Positions 1-8,678 of a stretch of DNA of 64,000 nt are shown here, in pieces. The notes beneath the pieces were generated by a model. That model saw nothing but the letters and a program-made list of their open reading frames with translations. It was not told the origin of the DNA and made no database searches. How positions within the stretch are numbered: the stretch's first letter is position 1; each line of letters opens with the position of its first letter. Source of the DNA: Zhongshania aquimaris (GTDB taxonomy: Bacteria; Pseudomonadota; Gammaproteobacteria; Pseudomonadales; Spongiibacteraceae); NCBI RefSeq assembly GCF_019312595.1, contig NZ_JAHWDQ010000001.1, forward strand, positions 744,001-808,000, in the 5' to 3' direction. The position numbers and the translations under genes are program-made.

Positions 1-95
1 AGGGTGCCACCCATTATTACTTCGGACAGGAAGCGCAACTAAAGGAAGCCATTCAACTGTGTGGTGACTGGCTCGCTCGCCAAGATTTATTGTAA
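1..95 (+). CDS. C-terminal end of an alpha/beta hydrolase (partial)
   Basis: Only the last 30 codons are inside the window, ending in TAA at 93-95. The visible residues start GATHYYFGQ and end in a helix containing GDWLAR. The Gly-Ala-x-His segment followed by a C-terminal helix with a Trp is typical of the end of alpha/beta-hydrolase enzymes, where the His is the catalytic one. The substrate cannot be told from this fragment. It converges on the next gene, with 7 bases between the stops. Confidence 0.5.
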   Translation, partial: GATHYYFGQEAQLKEAIQLCGDWLARQDLL

Positions 96-102
96 TTAGC
101 GC

Positions 103-525
103 TTAGCCAGCACTTGCACTCTGACGGCGCTCGCTTTTGCAGGCCGGAATAGCGATATTCTGCACCGACAAGCGCCGCACCTTGCCATTCAATAGCGGCC
201 ACTCTATTTCACTGCCCTTTTGCAAACCCAATAGTGCGCATCCCACTGGCGACAGCACGGAGATTTTCAATGTCGTGACGTTTGCCTGCCAAGGCATCAC
301 CAAGGTAACGCTCGTTTTCGACTGTGAATCTAAATCAATAAAAGTGACCAGGGAATTAATACAAACGAAATCGTGTTTGTAATCACCGTCCTCAACAATG
401 TCTGCACGATCTAACTCTGACTGCAAGTCCTGCGCTGCCTCTGATCGATTGCGACGAAGAAATTCACTTAAGACTTGATAGTCTGACTGCTTAACAAAAA
501 TAGGGATATGAGTTAAATCTTGCAT
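103..525 (-). CDS. GreA/GreB-family (Rnk-like) transcription elongation factor
   Basis: About 140 residues. The C-terminal half carries the GreA/GreB C-terminal fold (ISVLSPVGCALLGLQKGSE, then a basic strand), which binds near the secondary channel of RNA polymerase. The N-terminal part is short, as in Rnk (regulator of nucleoside diphosphate kinase), rather than the long coiled coil of GreA. An earlier ATG at 543 exists, but GGAG lies 8 bases upstream of the ATG at 525, so 525 is preferred. It probably modulates transcription or nucleotide pools; whether it is Rnk or a Gre paralogue is not settled. It stands alone, converging on the hydrolase fragment. Confidence 0.75.
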   Translation of the reverse strand: MQDLTHIPIFVKQSDYQVLSEFLRRNRSEAAQDLQSELDRADIVEDGDYKHDFVCINSLVTFIDLDSQSKTSVTLVMPWQANVTTLKISVLSPVGCALLGLQKGSEIEWPLLNGKVRRLSVQNIAIPACKSERRQSASAG

Positions 526-621
526 TACTTTTCTCCATAGCAAAAACCCTGCGGAATTTAAAAATATCCGCGTCTAATGAATTACGATTAGCTTGGTGTG
601 TGGCGGGCGACTGAGTAAAAC

Positions 622-714
622 TCAATCGCCTTGGGAGAGGAAGGCGACAAAAATCCCAGCGCAAACAGCGCCGAAATTGAAAATTTTAACAACATAAAAC
701 AATGCAGTATTCAT
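622..714 (-). CDS. possible 30-residue membrane peptide
   Basis: An ATG-to-TGA frame encodes a 30-residue peptide starting MNTALFYVVKIF, almost entirely one hydrophobic segment with a short polar tail (SQGD). It sits in the roughly 240-base gap between the FAD oxidase stop and the Gre-like gene, on the same strand as both. No convincing ribosome binding site is visible, and frames this short arise by chance. The hydrophobic pattern is the only support. Confidence 0.2.
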   Translation of the reverse strand: MNTALFYVVKIFNFGAVCAGIFVAFLSQGD

Positions 715-764
715 GGCGCTGAGATTAGCAGCTTTAAAAAACTTAGCAAGCGCCCGACGCTCTG

Positions 765-3257
765 TTAATAATCATAAATATGTTCAAGCTCAAATCCCGC
801 GCCCTGCACATCAACAATAAGTTGCGCGAGATCCGCCACCGCCACCATAAGAATAACGCGGGCGCGCTGTTCCTTAGAAACAAGTGATGAACGAAATAAT
901 TCCTGCGCACCTAAGGACGAAACATCTGCGTCTTTATCCACCAGCAAGGACACCGCAATTTGATGGTTTCCAGAGATATCGCTAATCGTCCATTCGCTAA
1001 TTGAAAACTTAGGCAGGATCTCGGTAAAACCACCCCAACGCGGCACCGACATAATGTAATCATCGCCACCGGTTGCTACAACCTCTGATCCTTCCGGCTC
1101 TTTAGGTAGACGAATACTATTGCTTTGCACCCGCTGCGCAGTGAGGTAAATCCGCTTATCAGTCTCACCGTAGGTAGATTGCGCGGCGTATTTAATCAAC
1201 TTGGCATAAAGTGATTTCAGCCCAAATTCGGCACTAAAGAATAGCTTTCGCTCCCATTTGCGAAAGGCGTGCTCACCCCACAGCGGCGTATCAGACCAAA
1301 TTCTATTTCGCCAGCCGGCAAAATCAAATTCGTACCAGGGCTCATCGTAAATAAGTTGGCTGTAAGCGCGATGCGCCTGCTGAATCAATTTATCTTCGGC
1401 AGTGTCTTCGCCATCAGCTGACCAACGACTCAGCCGTCCCAGGCTGGCTTCATATGCGCCTTTCGCTAAATATTCCAGCGTGGTGCTCACACCAATCACC
1501 CGCAGCATGGTGCGGTACTCTGAATTGGCGGGGTAGTTTTCCGCACTTAAACTCATTACCCGATCATACAAGGCCCAGTACTCATCTATGCTCGCAAGAA
1601 ATGGAAAACGGCTTGGATCGCCGCCATCGGCCAAATAATCCGCATATTCCTTGGGCTGAAATACCAAATACCACTCAGGGATAGTCAGTAAAGTTTGCTC
1701 GACAGGGCGATAATATTCGCCAATGTCGTCGCGGGTAGCGGCCATTAAATCGGTGTTGAACGGGTAGTACTTAGCCCACAGCATATTCACAAAGCGATTG
1801 TTGGGGTCGAGGCGCCACTTCAGCCCGAAAAAGTCGTTAGCTTGGGGATAAGCTGCCTTAAATTGCTCGGTACTGGCCTGTAGCTGGTACGGCAAGTAGT
1901 AGGCGCCGCCAGCTTCGATTGCCGCATCAATCATCTCGCTACTCCACGCGCCTACCGCGTCTTTCGCCGCCGCGTCGGTGCCTTGCCGGTAATACACCAC
2001 AAAGGCAAATACCTCGGAGCGCGCCCACGACAGCAAGGTGTTGGTATCAGCCTTAGCATGGCGAACACTCACATTAATAATATTCGCCTTATAGCGCTGA
2101 AATATGTCGCGCATTTTTGGCACAAACTCATCAAAGCGATCTACTGGTACAAAGTACTCACGCAAGCCATAGGTGTACTGGGAGCGATCTTCCGGCTCTA
2201 ATTCCGCAACGTCGTAACTGGCCTCATGGTTACGCCAAACCACTTTCGCGGGGTAGTACAATATGGGGTCTATGAGATATTGCCGAGTCCACTTGCCAAA
2301 ATCTGAACCGGCAACAAACTTCTCTAGCGCCACTTCGATTCGGTAATCCTGATCTTTGGCTATCAGTCTTTCAACTTCCGTCACGGGCTTGTCACTGGCG
2401 TACCAGCTCACATCGCGCAATGCGGTAAAATCAGGGGGATAAATATCGGCGTTGTGGAATACCACGTCATTATTGTCGCGAACAGCCTCGCGGAAGTACT
2501 TAGCATAATCTTCTACCGGCATCACCCGAGTGCGGCGCTCAACCGGCACATTATCTTCCAATTGCAAGGTCGCCTCGACAATGACGCCCAGACCACCATA
2601 GCCGCCAATGGCACCATAGAATATATCCGCGTTTTCCGTCGGCGAGGCACTGACTATAGAGCCGTCTGCCAACACCAGTTTAAGGCCTAGCACTGAGCCA
2701 ACTAGCGGCCCCTCCCCGATGTAGCGGCCGTGAACGTTTACGCTAAGCGAGCCACCAACGGTAAAGTTGGCGTAGGTTTGCATGATCTTGACCGACAAAT
2801 TATGGGGGTCAATCTCCGCCTGCAACTGCCGCCAACTAATACCCGACTGAACTGAAACCTGCTTATTTTGAACATCTAGCGACAGCACTTTATTAAAATT
2901 GCGCATATCGATATGAAGGCTATCTGGATAGGCAGTTTGGCCGCCCTGACTGTAGCGACCACCGCCAATCGACACTCGACCTTCAGTGTCACGCAGGGCT
3001 TGCTGGATCTCAGACACGGTGCGCGGGGCAATCACCTGCCCTACCCTTACCGCATTTAAATGCGTTACGTCGTTCACAATCTGCGGTATCACCGGCGGCA
3101 CATACTCATCATCGCCAGACCGAATCACCACCACAGCTGTCGCAATAAGCGAAAGCACTACAGCAAAAATAAATAGCGCTGCTAAACTACGAAGCAAGGC
3201 CCAAAACACCTTAAAAGGACGCACCCATTTTGATCCCGCAAATTCCGACAAGCTCAA
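765..3257 (-). CDS. membrane-anchored FAD-linked oxidase with large extra C-terminal region
   Basis: 830 residues. One transmembrane segment (about residues 20-46) is followed by a PCMH-type FAD-binding domain (about 70-260) with SIGGGRYSQGGQ and GGSLSVNVHGR, as in aldonolactone oxidases and other FAD_binding_4 enzymes. The oxidase C-terminal part ends near residue 490 (NMLWAKYYPF). The remaining ~330 residues are not part of the usual enzyme and I do not recognise them; they hold a Trp/Tyr-rich segment (WYLVFQPKEYADYL). The catalytic domain probably faces the periplasm. The substrate is unknown. The start is only 12 bases from the longest frame of the divergent methyltransferase-like gene, so the two may share a control region or act together. 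Confidence 0.75.
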   Translation of the reverse strand: MSLSEFAGSKWVRPFKVFWALLRSLAALFIFAVVLSLIATAVVVIRSGDDEYVPPVIPQIVNDVTHLNAVRVGQVIAPRTVSEIQQALRDTEGRVSIGGGRYSQGGQTAYPDSLHIDMRNFNKVLSLDVQNKQVSVQSGISWRQLQAEIDPHNLSVKIMQTYANFTVGGSLSVNVHGRYIGEGPLVGSVLGLKLVLADGSIVSASPTENADIFYGAIGGYGGLGVIVEATLQLEDNVPVERRTRVMPVEDYAKYFREAVRDNNDVVFHNADIYPPDFTALRDVSWYASDKPVTEVERLIAKDQDYRIEVALEKFVAGSDFGKWTRQYLIDPILYYPAKVVWRNHEASYDVAELEPEDRSQYTYGLREYFVPVDRFDEFVPKMRDIFQRYKANIINVSVRHAKADTNTLLSWARSEVFAFVVYYRQGTDAAAKDAVGAWSSEMIDAAIEAGGAYYLPYQLQASTEQFKAAYPQANDFFGLKWRLDPNNRFVNMLWAKYYPFNTDLMAATRDDIGEYYRPVEQTLLTIPEWYLVFQPKEYADYLADGGDPSRFPFLASIDEYWALYDRVMSLSAENYPANSEYRTMLRVIGVSTTLEYLAKGAYEASLGRLSRWSADGEDTAEDKLIQQAHRAYSQLIYDEPWYEFDFAGWRNRIWSDTPLWGEHAFRKWERKLFFSAEFGLKSLYAKLIKYAAQSTYGETDKRIYLTAQRVQSNSIRLPKEPEGSEVVATGGDDYIMSVPRWGGFTEILPKFSISEWTISDISGNHQIAVSLLVDKDADVSSLGAQELFRSSLVSKEQRARVILMVAVADLAQLIVDVQGAGFELEHIYDY

Positions 3258-3311
3258 ACTCCCTTTTTAATGTATAACAGCAGAATTCCTGTTAGCGCAG
3301 TGAGTACAAAA

Positions 3312-4322
3312 ATGAATAATGTTTCACGCCGACAAGTTATCAAATATCTTTCGCTAGTGTCTGCGTCACTACTGACACAACACACTTTAGCAGCAGATGA
3401 CGTCGCAGCACCTAATATTGATAGCACCGCCGCGCCTTTTCCGTCTGTACCGCCCTTACTGATCGACAGTTTTGGCGGCAATTTTTCCTATATTTATCGC
3501 AACACCGAGTTGCGCGAGCAATTTTTTAACTTCTTGGTGAATGTATTCCGCCTCTACCCAGAGCACGAGCTTCACGCCCTAATCCAGAGTTTTGCAGAAT
3601 CATACAGCGCAGATGAAAACGTCTATAAACAGCTACAACAGAATATTGGCAATATTAAGCCGTTTTTATCGGAATTAACATTTGCGCTACCCGCTTTAAA
3701 TAAGCAAAAGCTAACAATGCGCGCTCAAACCTGCGAACTACTAGATACGAATCGCCGCTACGAAGGCTATCTAGAAATAGGCTCAAGCGGTCGCTATGTG
3801 GATGCCCTTGAAGAAGACTTGAATATCGTTGGCGAACGCTTCTTTCTAGCCGAGCAAACCGCCACTTACTCTCTTAGCGACATGATTGATCGCGGTCAAA
3901 TAATGAAGGCTGGCACCCACATTCCACTTGCAAACTACGCCTCCATGCTAGGTGACAGCATTCCGAGTAATTCACTAGATTTAGTCACCGTTTATATCGG
4001 CTTTCACCACTGCCCGCTAGCACTGCGCGAGCAATTTATTAGCGATATTCGCGATGCGATGAAACCGGGGGCCTACCTCATTGTTCGCGACCATGATGCG
4101 CACAATGAGGATATGCAAGCTATCGTTGGGCTTGCCCACGATGTGTTTAATATGGGTACCGATGAAAGCTGGGATTACAATGCCAATGAGTTGAGAAATT
4201 TCTATAGCTTAAGGTTTTTAGACGAATGGCTAAGTAGCTCGGGCTTCAGGGGAAGTGGCGAAAAACTGTATCAAAGTGGCGACCCAACGCACAACGCACT
4301 AATGGTGTACCAAAAAGCGTAG
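3312..4322 (+). CDS. exported SAM-methyltransferase-like protein
   Basis: 336 residues from the chosen ATG. The N-terminus (SRRQVIKYLSLVSASLL...TLA) resembles a Tat or Sec signal: twin arginine, hydrophobic core, then an ALA-like site. An earlier ATG at 3270 would place 14 residues before this and has no ribosome binding site. The core has a methyltransferase motif I-like segment (YLEIGSSGRYVDAL), an acidic motif region (SLDLVTVYIGFHHCP) and MKPGAYLIVRDHD, typical of class I SAM methyltransferases. SAM is cytosolic, so an exported copy is odd; it may be inactive, may bind another ligand, or the leader may be a membrane tether. It is divergent from the membrane FAD oxidase, a pairing that suggests a shared substrate. 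Confidence 0.6.
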   Translation: MNNVSRRQVIKYLSLVSASLLTQHTLAADDVAAPNIDSTAAPFPSVPPLLIDSFGGNFSYIYRNTELREQFFNFLVNVFRLYPEHELHALIQSFAESYSADENVYKQLQQNIGNIKPFLSELTFALPALNKQKLTMRAQTCELLDTNRRYEGYLEIGSSGRYVDALEEDLNIVGERFFLAEQTATYSLSDMIDRGQIMKAGTHIPLANYASMLGDSIPSNSLDLVTVYIGFHHCPLALREQFISDIRDAMKPGAYLIVRDHDAHNEDMQAIVGLAHDVFNMGTDESWDYNANELRNFYSLRFLDEWLSSSGFRGSGEKLYQSGDPTHNALMVYQKA

Positions 4323-4386
4323 GCCGCGCCAACACGCAGAAAACGCCGCAACTGCTAGACTCTAATTAGGCAAGAGGCTGAGCATT

Positions 4387-4890
4387 ATGATTGCAATTCA
4401 AGACCACGAAGACAGCGCAGAAATCATTTTGCGCCCTAACTGTTCTGCTAGCTGGGATCAAAACCGCCGCATCCTACTTGCAGTAATGGCCGTGAACACC
4501 CTTTTTGGTGCCGGCTTCATTGCCATCGGCGCCTGGCTGGTACTGCCCTTTATGGGTTTAGAGCTGTTGATCATGTGGCTGTTACTGGGCCGAACTTTTC
4601 GAAGTCTGCAAATACAGCAAATTGTCAGTCTTAGCCCACAAACCCTGAGTATTGACCTTGGTCATCAACACCACGAACGCAGCTGGCGGTGGCCCAGAAA
4701 CACCAGCTACATACTCGTTACGGTAAAGCCCCACCCTTGGGACCCCTTACACATCAGTCTTAGCCACTGCGGTGAACAGGTTTCAATTGGTGATTTTTTA
4801 AATAAAGACGATAGCCAGCAGCTACTTAGCACCCTGCGCCGACATCTGCCAGTTAGGCACTATTGCGAGGATTCAATAATCCGCGTTTGA
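4387..4890 (+). CDS. DUF2244 family membrane protein
   Basis: 167 residues with two closely spaced membrane segments (about 28-47 and 50-68), then a soluble part with SWRWPRNTSYILV, matching the DUF2244 family of short integral membrane proteins. The function is unknown; in alpha- and gammaproteobacteria such genes often sit near cytochrome oxidase genes, none of which are seen here. GAGG lies 9 bases upstream of the ATG. Its 3' end overlaps the convergent hydratase-like gene by 18 bases. Confidence 0.75.
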   Translation: MIAIQDHEDSAEIILRPNCSASWDQNRRILLAVMAVNTLFGAGFIAIGAWLVLPFMGLELLIMWLLLGRTFRSLQIQQIVSLSPQTLSIDLGHQHHERSWRWPRNTSYILVTVKPHPWDPLHISLSHCGEQVSIGDFLNKDDSQQLLSTLRRHLPVRHYCEDSIIRV

Positions 4891-5709
4891 AAGTGGCGCA
4901 ATCGGCGCATTCGCTTCAACCAACAAGGACAGGACCCCAAGCTCTCCGAAGGAGGCGTAATAACGCCCTGCTTGCAGGGGCAACATCTGTCCCAGCGCAC
5001 CGGTCAATAGCCATTGATCAGGATAAATAACCCAGCCCTGCGCCACACGGTCGTTAATTAATTCAAGCAGCATTGGCCACTGGCCACCGCCAATAAGCGA
5101 ATTACTCTGCGCTGAAAAAACAATTTGATCATTGTGATGCAAGCCCACGGTTATCGCATCAATATCGACACTGCCAATAGCCACTGGCTCGCCAACAACA
5201 AAGCTATGCGCCGCCGCATTGGCGCGAATAATCTCAAAAACACTTGGCGCGCCAACGGCTTTAAACCCCAAGTCGGGTAATTCCGCCGCAGGGGCAACAT
5301 CGGCCACCAGCTTCTTTAGGCTCGCGACGTCGGCCACCGCATGCTCTATTGGCTGCTTTAACCGAAAAGCCAACTCGACCTCGATCATGCCTTTCTTAAA
5401 GTTAGTAAGGTTTATCGCCTGTGTTGAATCGATTTTTGCGCCGGGTAGCAATACGCCCATGATGGCGCGATCGCTGCGAAACTGCTGTTGCGACGCAAGG
5501 GAGGTAAGCCCAGCTTTAAAGCCTTCGGGTACACGCCCACCGAGCTTTTTATCAAGACTCAATTTCTGAGACTGATAAGCACCGCGCCATTGCAATGCTT
5601 TTACCGACGCTGAACTCGCCTCGTCGTCACTGTCAGCCCAGCTTATTGTGGCAGCACCGAATAAGCTAAGTGCTAACACCAGTTTTATTACCTTTAAAAA
5701 TTGCTGCAT
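4873..5709 (-). CDS. exported hydratase/fumarylacetoacetase-fold protein
   Basis: 278 residues. A clear Sec signal peptide (about 1-25, ending SWA-D) precedes a domain like 2-keto-4-pentenoate hydratases and 4-oxalocrotonate decarboxylases: GGRVPEGFKAGLTS, then MGVLLPG, then IEVELAFRL, the last carrying a conserved metal-binding Glu. Later conserved elements include VGEPVAIGSVDI and LLTGALGQMLPL. The normal enzymes are cytosolic and act in meta-cleavage of aromatics, so a periplasmic member is unusual and its substrate is unknown. It overlaps the DUF2244 gene tail-to-tail and is followed upstream by the SIMPL gene on the same strand. Confidence 0.65.
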   Translation of the reverse strand: MQQFLKVIKLVLALSLFGAATISWADSDDEASSASVKALQWRGAYQSQKLSLDKKLGGRVPEGFKAGLTSLASQQQFRSDRAIMGVLLPGAKIDSTQAINLTNFKKGMIEVELAFRLKQPIEHAVADVASLKKLVADVAPAAELPDLGFKAVGAPSVFEIIRANAAAHSFVVGEPVAIGSVDIDAITVGLHHNDQIVFSAQSNSLIGGGQWPMLLELINDRVAQGWVIYPDQWLLTGALGQMLPLQAGRYYASFGELGVLSLLVEANAPIAPLSNADY

Positions 5710-5757
5710 TTCACCAACCGTAAAACCCTGAGTAAATCAGGCAAACCAAATGTTAAA

Positions 5758-6483
5758 TCAGTCTGAAAGATAATATTCCACCGTAGACACGACGCGCACT
5801 TTTTTAATGTGCGGATTGTTTTTGTCTCGGTCACTTATTGAAAACTGGCCCTGCGAGGCCCGCTTAATTTTGCCTAATACACTGTCGGAATCAGCGGCAA
5901 ATTTCTCTGCAACGGCGCGCGCCTGACGCGTTGCCTCTTCAATCATCGTCGGTTTAACCTGATTGAGCTTGGTAAAAATATACTCGGTTTGGGCCTGATA
6001 ATTATTGCCGTTAAAGGCGATACCTTTTTGACCTAGTTCAGACAGCTCGCGACTCACTTCGCGCACTTTTTCGATATTGTCGGTGTATACCGTTACCGTC
6101 TGCTCCGAAGTATAACGAAATGGCGAGCCACCGTTATTGCCATATTGCTGGGCGGATTTATCGGTAATCGCTGGCGCCGACACAGATATCTCATCGCTGG
6201 AAAAACCCTTGTCGCGCAAAAAGGATTTAATCGTCGCGATTCGCTCATCTAACAGGATATAGAGCTTGGGCAGATCGTTGCTGGCTTCGGTAAACTGCAG
6301 CGGCCAGATCGCAATATCGGCGGTAAACTCCCGCTCAGACAAGCCTTTTACCGTCACGCTGCGCTCAAACTGGCGGTATTGCGTCACTGCGGTACCGAGC
6401 AGGACACCGAGTACCGCAAGTCCCAAGACCAGCGAAATCCCCAAAATCAGCGCACTGGCCGCCGAACTTTTAGAATTAGTCAT
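5758..6483 (-). CDS. SIMPL domain (DUF541) protein
   Basis: About 241 residues. One N-terminal membrane segment (residues 8-32) is followed by a SIMPL/DUF541 domain: SVTVKGLSEREFTADIAIWP at its start, VSAPAITDKS in the middle, and ARQARAVAEKFAADS near the end. Family members are periplasmic or membrane-tethered and linked to oxidative or envelope stress; their biochemical role is unknown. A longer frame reaches 6528, but GGGGAGATTGGA stands directly before the ATG at 6483. It is 48 bases upstream of the hydratase-like gene on the same strand, so cotranscription is plausible. Confidence 0.8.
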   Translation of the reverse strand: MTNSKSSAASALILGISLVLGLAVLGVLLGTAVTQYRQFERSVTVKGLSEREFTADIAIWPLQFTEASNDLPKLYILLDERIATIKSFLRDKGFSSDEISVSAPAITDKSAQQYGNNGGSPFRYTSEQTVTVYTDNIEKVREVSRELSELGQKGIAFNGNNYQAQTEYIFTKLNQVKPTMIEEATRQARAVAEKFAADSDSVLGKIKRASQGQFSISDRDKNNPHIKKVRVVSTVEYYLSD

Positions 6484-6534
6484 TCCAATCTCCCCGTTCC
6501 AATCCGAATTTTCGCTTTTAACCACCAAGCTTTA

Positions 6535-6999
6535 TTAAATGAGCTCGAAAAAAACACCTCGAGTTAGCGCCCGTAAATCCTCCGGAGCCAATTCTAACTC
6601 TAATCCGCGCCGGCCAGCGCTAACAAACAGAGTAGCGTACTTCCGCGCTGACTCATCAATCGCGGTAGCCAATAACTTCTTCTGCCCCAGAGGACTAACA
6701 CCACCCAACACATAGCCCGTCGTTCTCTCCACCTCGGCAGGCCCCGCCATTGCGGCCTTCTTGGCACCCAATGCCTTGGCTGCCTGCTTCATATTTAGTT
6801 TTGCAGACACGGGCAATATCGCCACGGCAAGATCACCGGTGTTCAACGTGATAACCAAGGTTTTAAATACCCGCTCAGGTGCAATAGCGAGTTTCTCTGC
6901 GGCCTCCAAGCCATACGACGCGCTGCCTGGGTCATGACCATAAGAGTGGACGGTATGGCAAACCTTCTGCTTTTTGAGCAAATTAACTGCTGGTGTCAT
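6535..6999 (-). CDS. ybaK: Cys-tRNA(Pro)/Cys-tRNA(Cys) deacylase YbaK/EbsC
   Basis: 154 residues, the usual family length. It hydrolyses mis-charged Cys-tRNA(Pro) in the cytosol. The YbaK fold is seen in VFKTLVITLNTGDLAVAILP, the lysine in KLNMKQAAKALGAKKAAMA, and VLGGVSPLGQKKLL, where the GGVSPLG loop is characteristic. The longest frame begins at 7047, but family proteins start near [13 protein letters not shown], at 6999. That ATG overlaps the stop of a small upstream frame as ATGA, hinting at coupled translation; a GGGGAGG element lies about 16 bases upstream. Confidence 0.88.
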   Translation of the reverse strand: MTPAVNLLKKQKVCHTVHSYGHDPGSASYGLEAAEKLAIAPERVFKTLVITLNTGDLAVAILPVSAKLNMKQAAKALGAKKAAMAGPAEVERTTGYVLGGVSPLGQKKLLATAIDESARKYATLFVSAGRRGLELELAPEDLRALTRGVFFELI

Positions 7000-7199
7000 A
7001 TCCGCGCCAAACCGCCTCCCCAAGCCTGCAGTTGACCGCAAGCACACACCCTAGTTCCCAATTTAATGCCGCCTTTGAGCTCAACAGGAGGCGTTCTCGG
7101 CGCAATATTAAGATTGAATCGAACCGCCCCACTACCGTCGCTACAACTGCCGCGTAAGCCACCCATGAATGGCTGCTTTGGTGGATTTCGCAATATCAT
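6996..7199 (-). CDS. possible small protein upstream of ybaK
   Basis: A 67-residue frame ([14 protein letters not shown]... to WGGGLARI) starts at an ATG with GAGGG just upstream and ends in TGA overlapping the ybaK start (ATGA). A GTG at 7265 would extend it to 89 residues. I do not recognise the sequence; it is rich in Gly, Pro and Arg and has three Cys. For: the ribosome binding site and the overlap. Against: an equally open frame lies on the other strand and no family is known. The same DNA must also hold the rimO promoter. Confidence 0.3.
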   Translation of the reverse strand: MILRNPPKQPFMGGLRGSCSDGSGAVRFNLNIAPRTPPVELKGGIKLGTRVCACGQLQAWGGGLARI

Positions 7200-7352
7200 T
7201 CCCTCGCCAACACTCCGCTTAGGGCCACTTTCAGCACTATTAACGCTATCGTCGCAGGCAAACACCCCACTTCGTATATGGCTAGCCGAGCGGTCGTGCT
7301 AAAATTGCGCGCTTTTCCAAATTCACTAGACGCCGCCAGGTATGAGCACAAT

Positions 7353-8678
7353 ATGAGTATGTCAGACGCAAGAAAACGGGTTGGATTCGTGAGTTTGGGT
7401 TGCCCGAAAGCCCTAGTCGATTCCGAGCGTATTCTCACCCAATTGCGTATCGACGGCTACGACATTGTGCCAAATTACGATGACGCCGACGTGGTTGTCG
7501 TCAATACCTGTGGCTTTATCGATAGCGCGAAGCAAGAATCACTGGACGCCATCGGCGAAGCTCTAAAAGAAAACGGCAAGGTTATCGTGACCGGCTGCAT
7601 GGGTGACGATGCCAAAATTCGCGCCGTGCATCCCAACGTCCTGGCCGTTAGTGGCCCAGCAGCATACGAAGAAGTGGTCGGCGCCGTTCACGAATGGGCT
7701 CCCGCCAATAAACAGCACGACCCCTTTATCGATTTGGTGCCACCGCAGGGCGTTAAATTAACTCCCCGCCATTACGCCTACTTAAAAATATCCGAAGGCT
7801 GCAACCACCGTTGCAGCTTCTGCATTATCCCGTCTATGCGCGGTGACTTAGTCAGCCGCCCCATCGGCAGTGTGCTAGAAGAAGCCAAGCGCTTGGTCAA
7901 CGCCGGCGTTCGCGAAATTTTGGTGGTGTCACAAGACACCAGCGCCTACGGCCTAGACACCAAATACAAGCTCGACTTTTGGGATGGTCGCCCAATAAAA
8001 ACCCGCATGCTGGAACTGTGCGAAGCCTTAGGAGAAATGGGTGTTTGGGTGCGCTTGCACTATGTTTACCCCTACCCCCATGTCGACAATGTCATTCCGC
8101 TTATGGCCGAGGGCAAAATTCTCCCCTATCTCGATATTCCCTTTCAGCACGCCAGTCCCAAAGTGCTGAAAGCCATGAAGCGCCCCGCTCACCAGGAAAA
8201 AACCCTGGAGCGCATTAAAAAATGGCGGGAGATTTGCCCAGACTTAGTCATTCGCTCAACGTTTATCGTCGGCTTTCCCGGTGAAACTGAAGAAGACTTC
8301 CAAATGCTGCTGGATTGGCTACAAGAAGCCCAGCTCGACCGCGTCGGCTGCTTTGAATACTCACCAGTTGAGGGCGCCACCGCCAATGAACTAGACGAGC
8401 AAGTGCCAGAAGACGTGAAAAATGATCGCTGGCAGCGCTTTATGGTGGTCGCCCAGGATATCTCCGCCAAGCGCCTGCGCGCCAAAATCGGCACGCAACA
8501 GGAAATTCTTATCGATACCGTCGATGAAGAAGGCGCTATCGGCCGCAGTGTCGCCGACGCGCCAGAAATCGACGGCAAAGTGTATTTGGACGGCTTTACC
8601 GACGTGAAACCCGGCGATGCCCTGATCGTAAATATCATCGATTCTGACGATTACGATCTGTGGGCTGAACCCGCCTAA
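7353..8678 (+). CDS. rimO: ribosomal protein S12 methylthiotransferase RimO
   Basis: 441 residues. It adds a methylthio group to an Asp of ribosomal protein S12. The MTTase N-terminal domain ([33 protein letters not shown]) supplies three Cys for one [4Fe-4S] cluster. The radical-SAM domain has the CxxxCxxC triad at residues 150, 154 and 157 (CNHRCSFC), and a TRAM domain closes the protein. The S12-type motif [18 protein letters not shown] separates it from MiaB. The longer frame from 7278 is rejected because family proteins start at this Met, with AGG about 10 bases upstream. It overlaps rsmE by one base (TAATG). Confidence 0.95.
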   Translation: MSMSDARKRVGFVSLGCPKALVDSERILTQLRIDGYDIVPNYDDADVVVVNTCGFIDSAKQESLDAIGEALKENGKVIVTGCMGDDAKIRAVHPNVLAVSGPAAYEEVVGAVHEWAPANKQHDPFIDLVPPQGVKLTPRHYAYLKISEGCNHRCSFCIIPSMRGDLVSRPIGSVLEEAKRLVNAGVREILVVSQDTSAYGLDTKYKLDFWDGRPIKTRMLELCEALGEMGVWVRLHYVYPYPHVDNVIPLMAEGKILPYLDIPFQHASPKVLKAMKRPAHQEKTLERIKKWREICPDLVIRSTFIVGFPGETEEDFQMLLDWLQEAQLDRVGCFEYSPVEGATANELDEQVPEDVKNDRWQRFMVVAQDISAKRLRAKIGTQQEILIDTVDEEGAIGRSVADAPEIDGKVYLDGFTDVKPGDALIVNIIDSDDYDLWAEPA

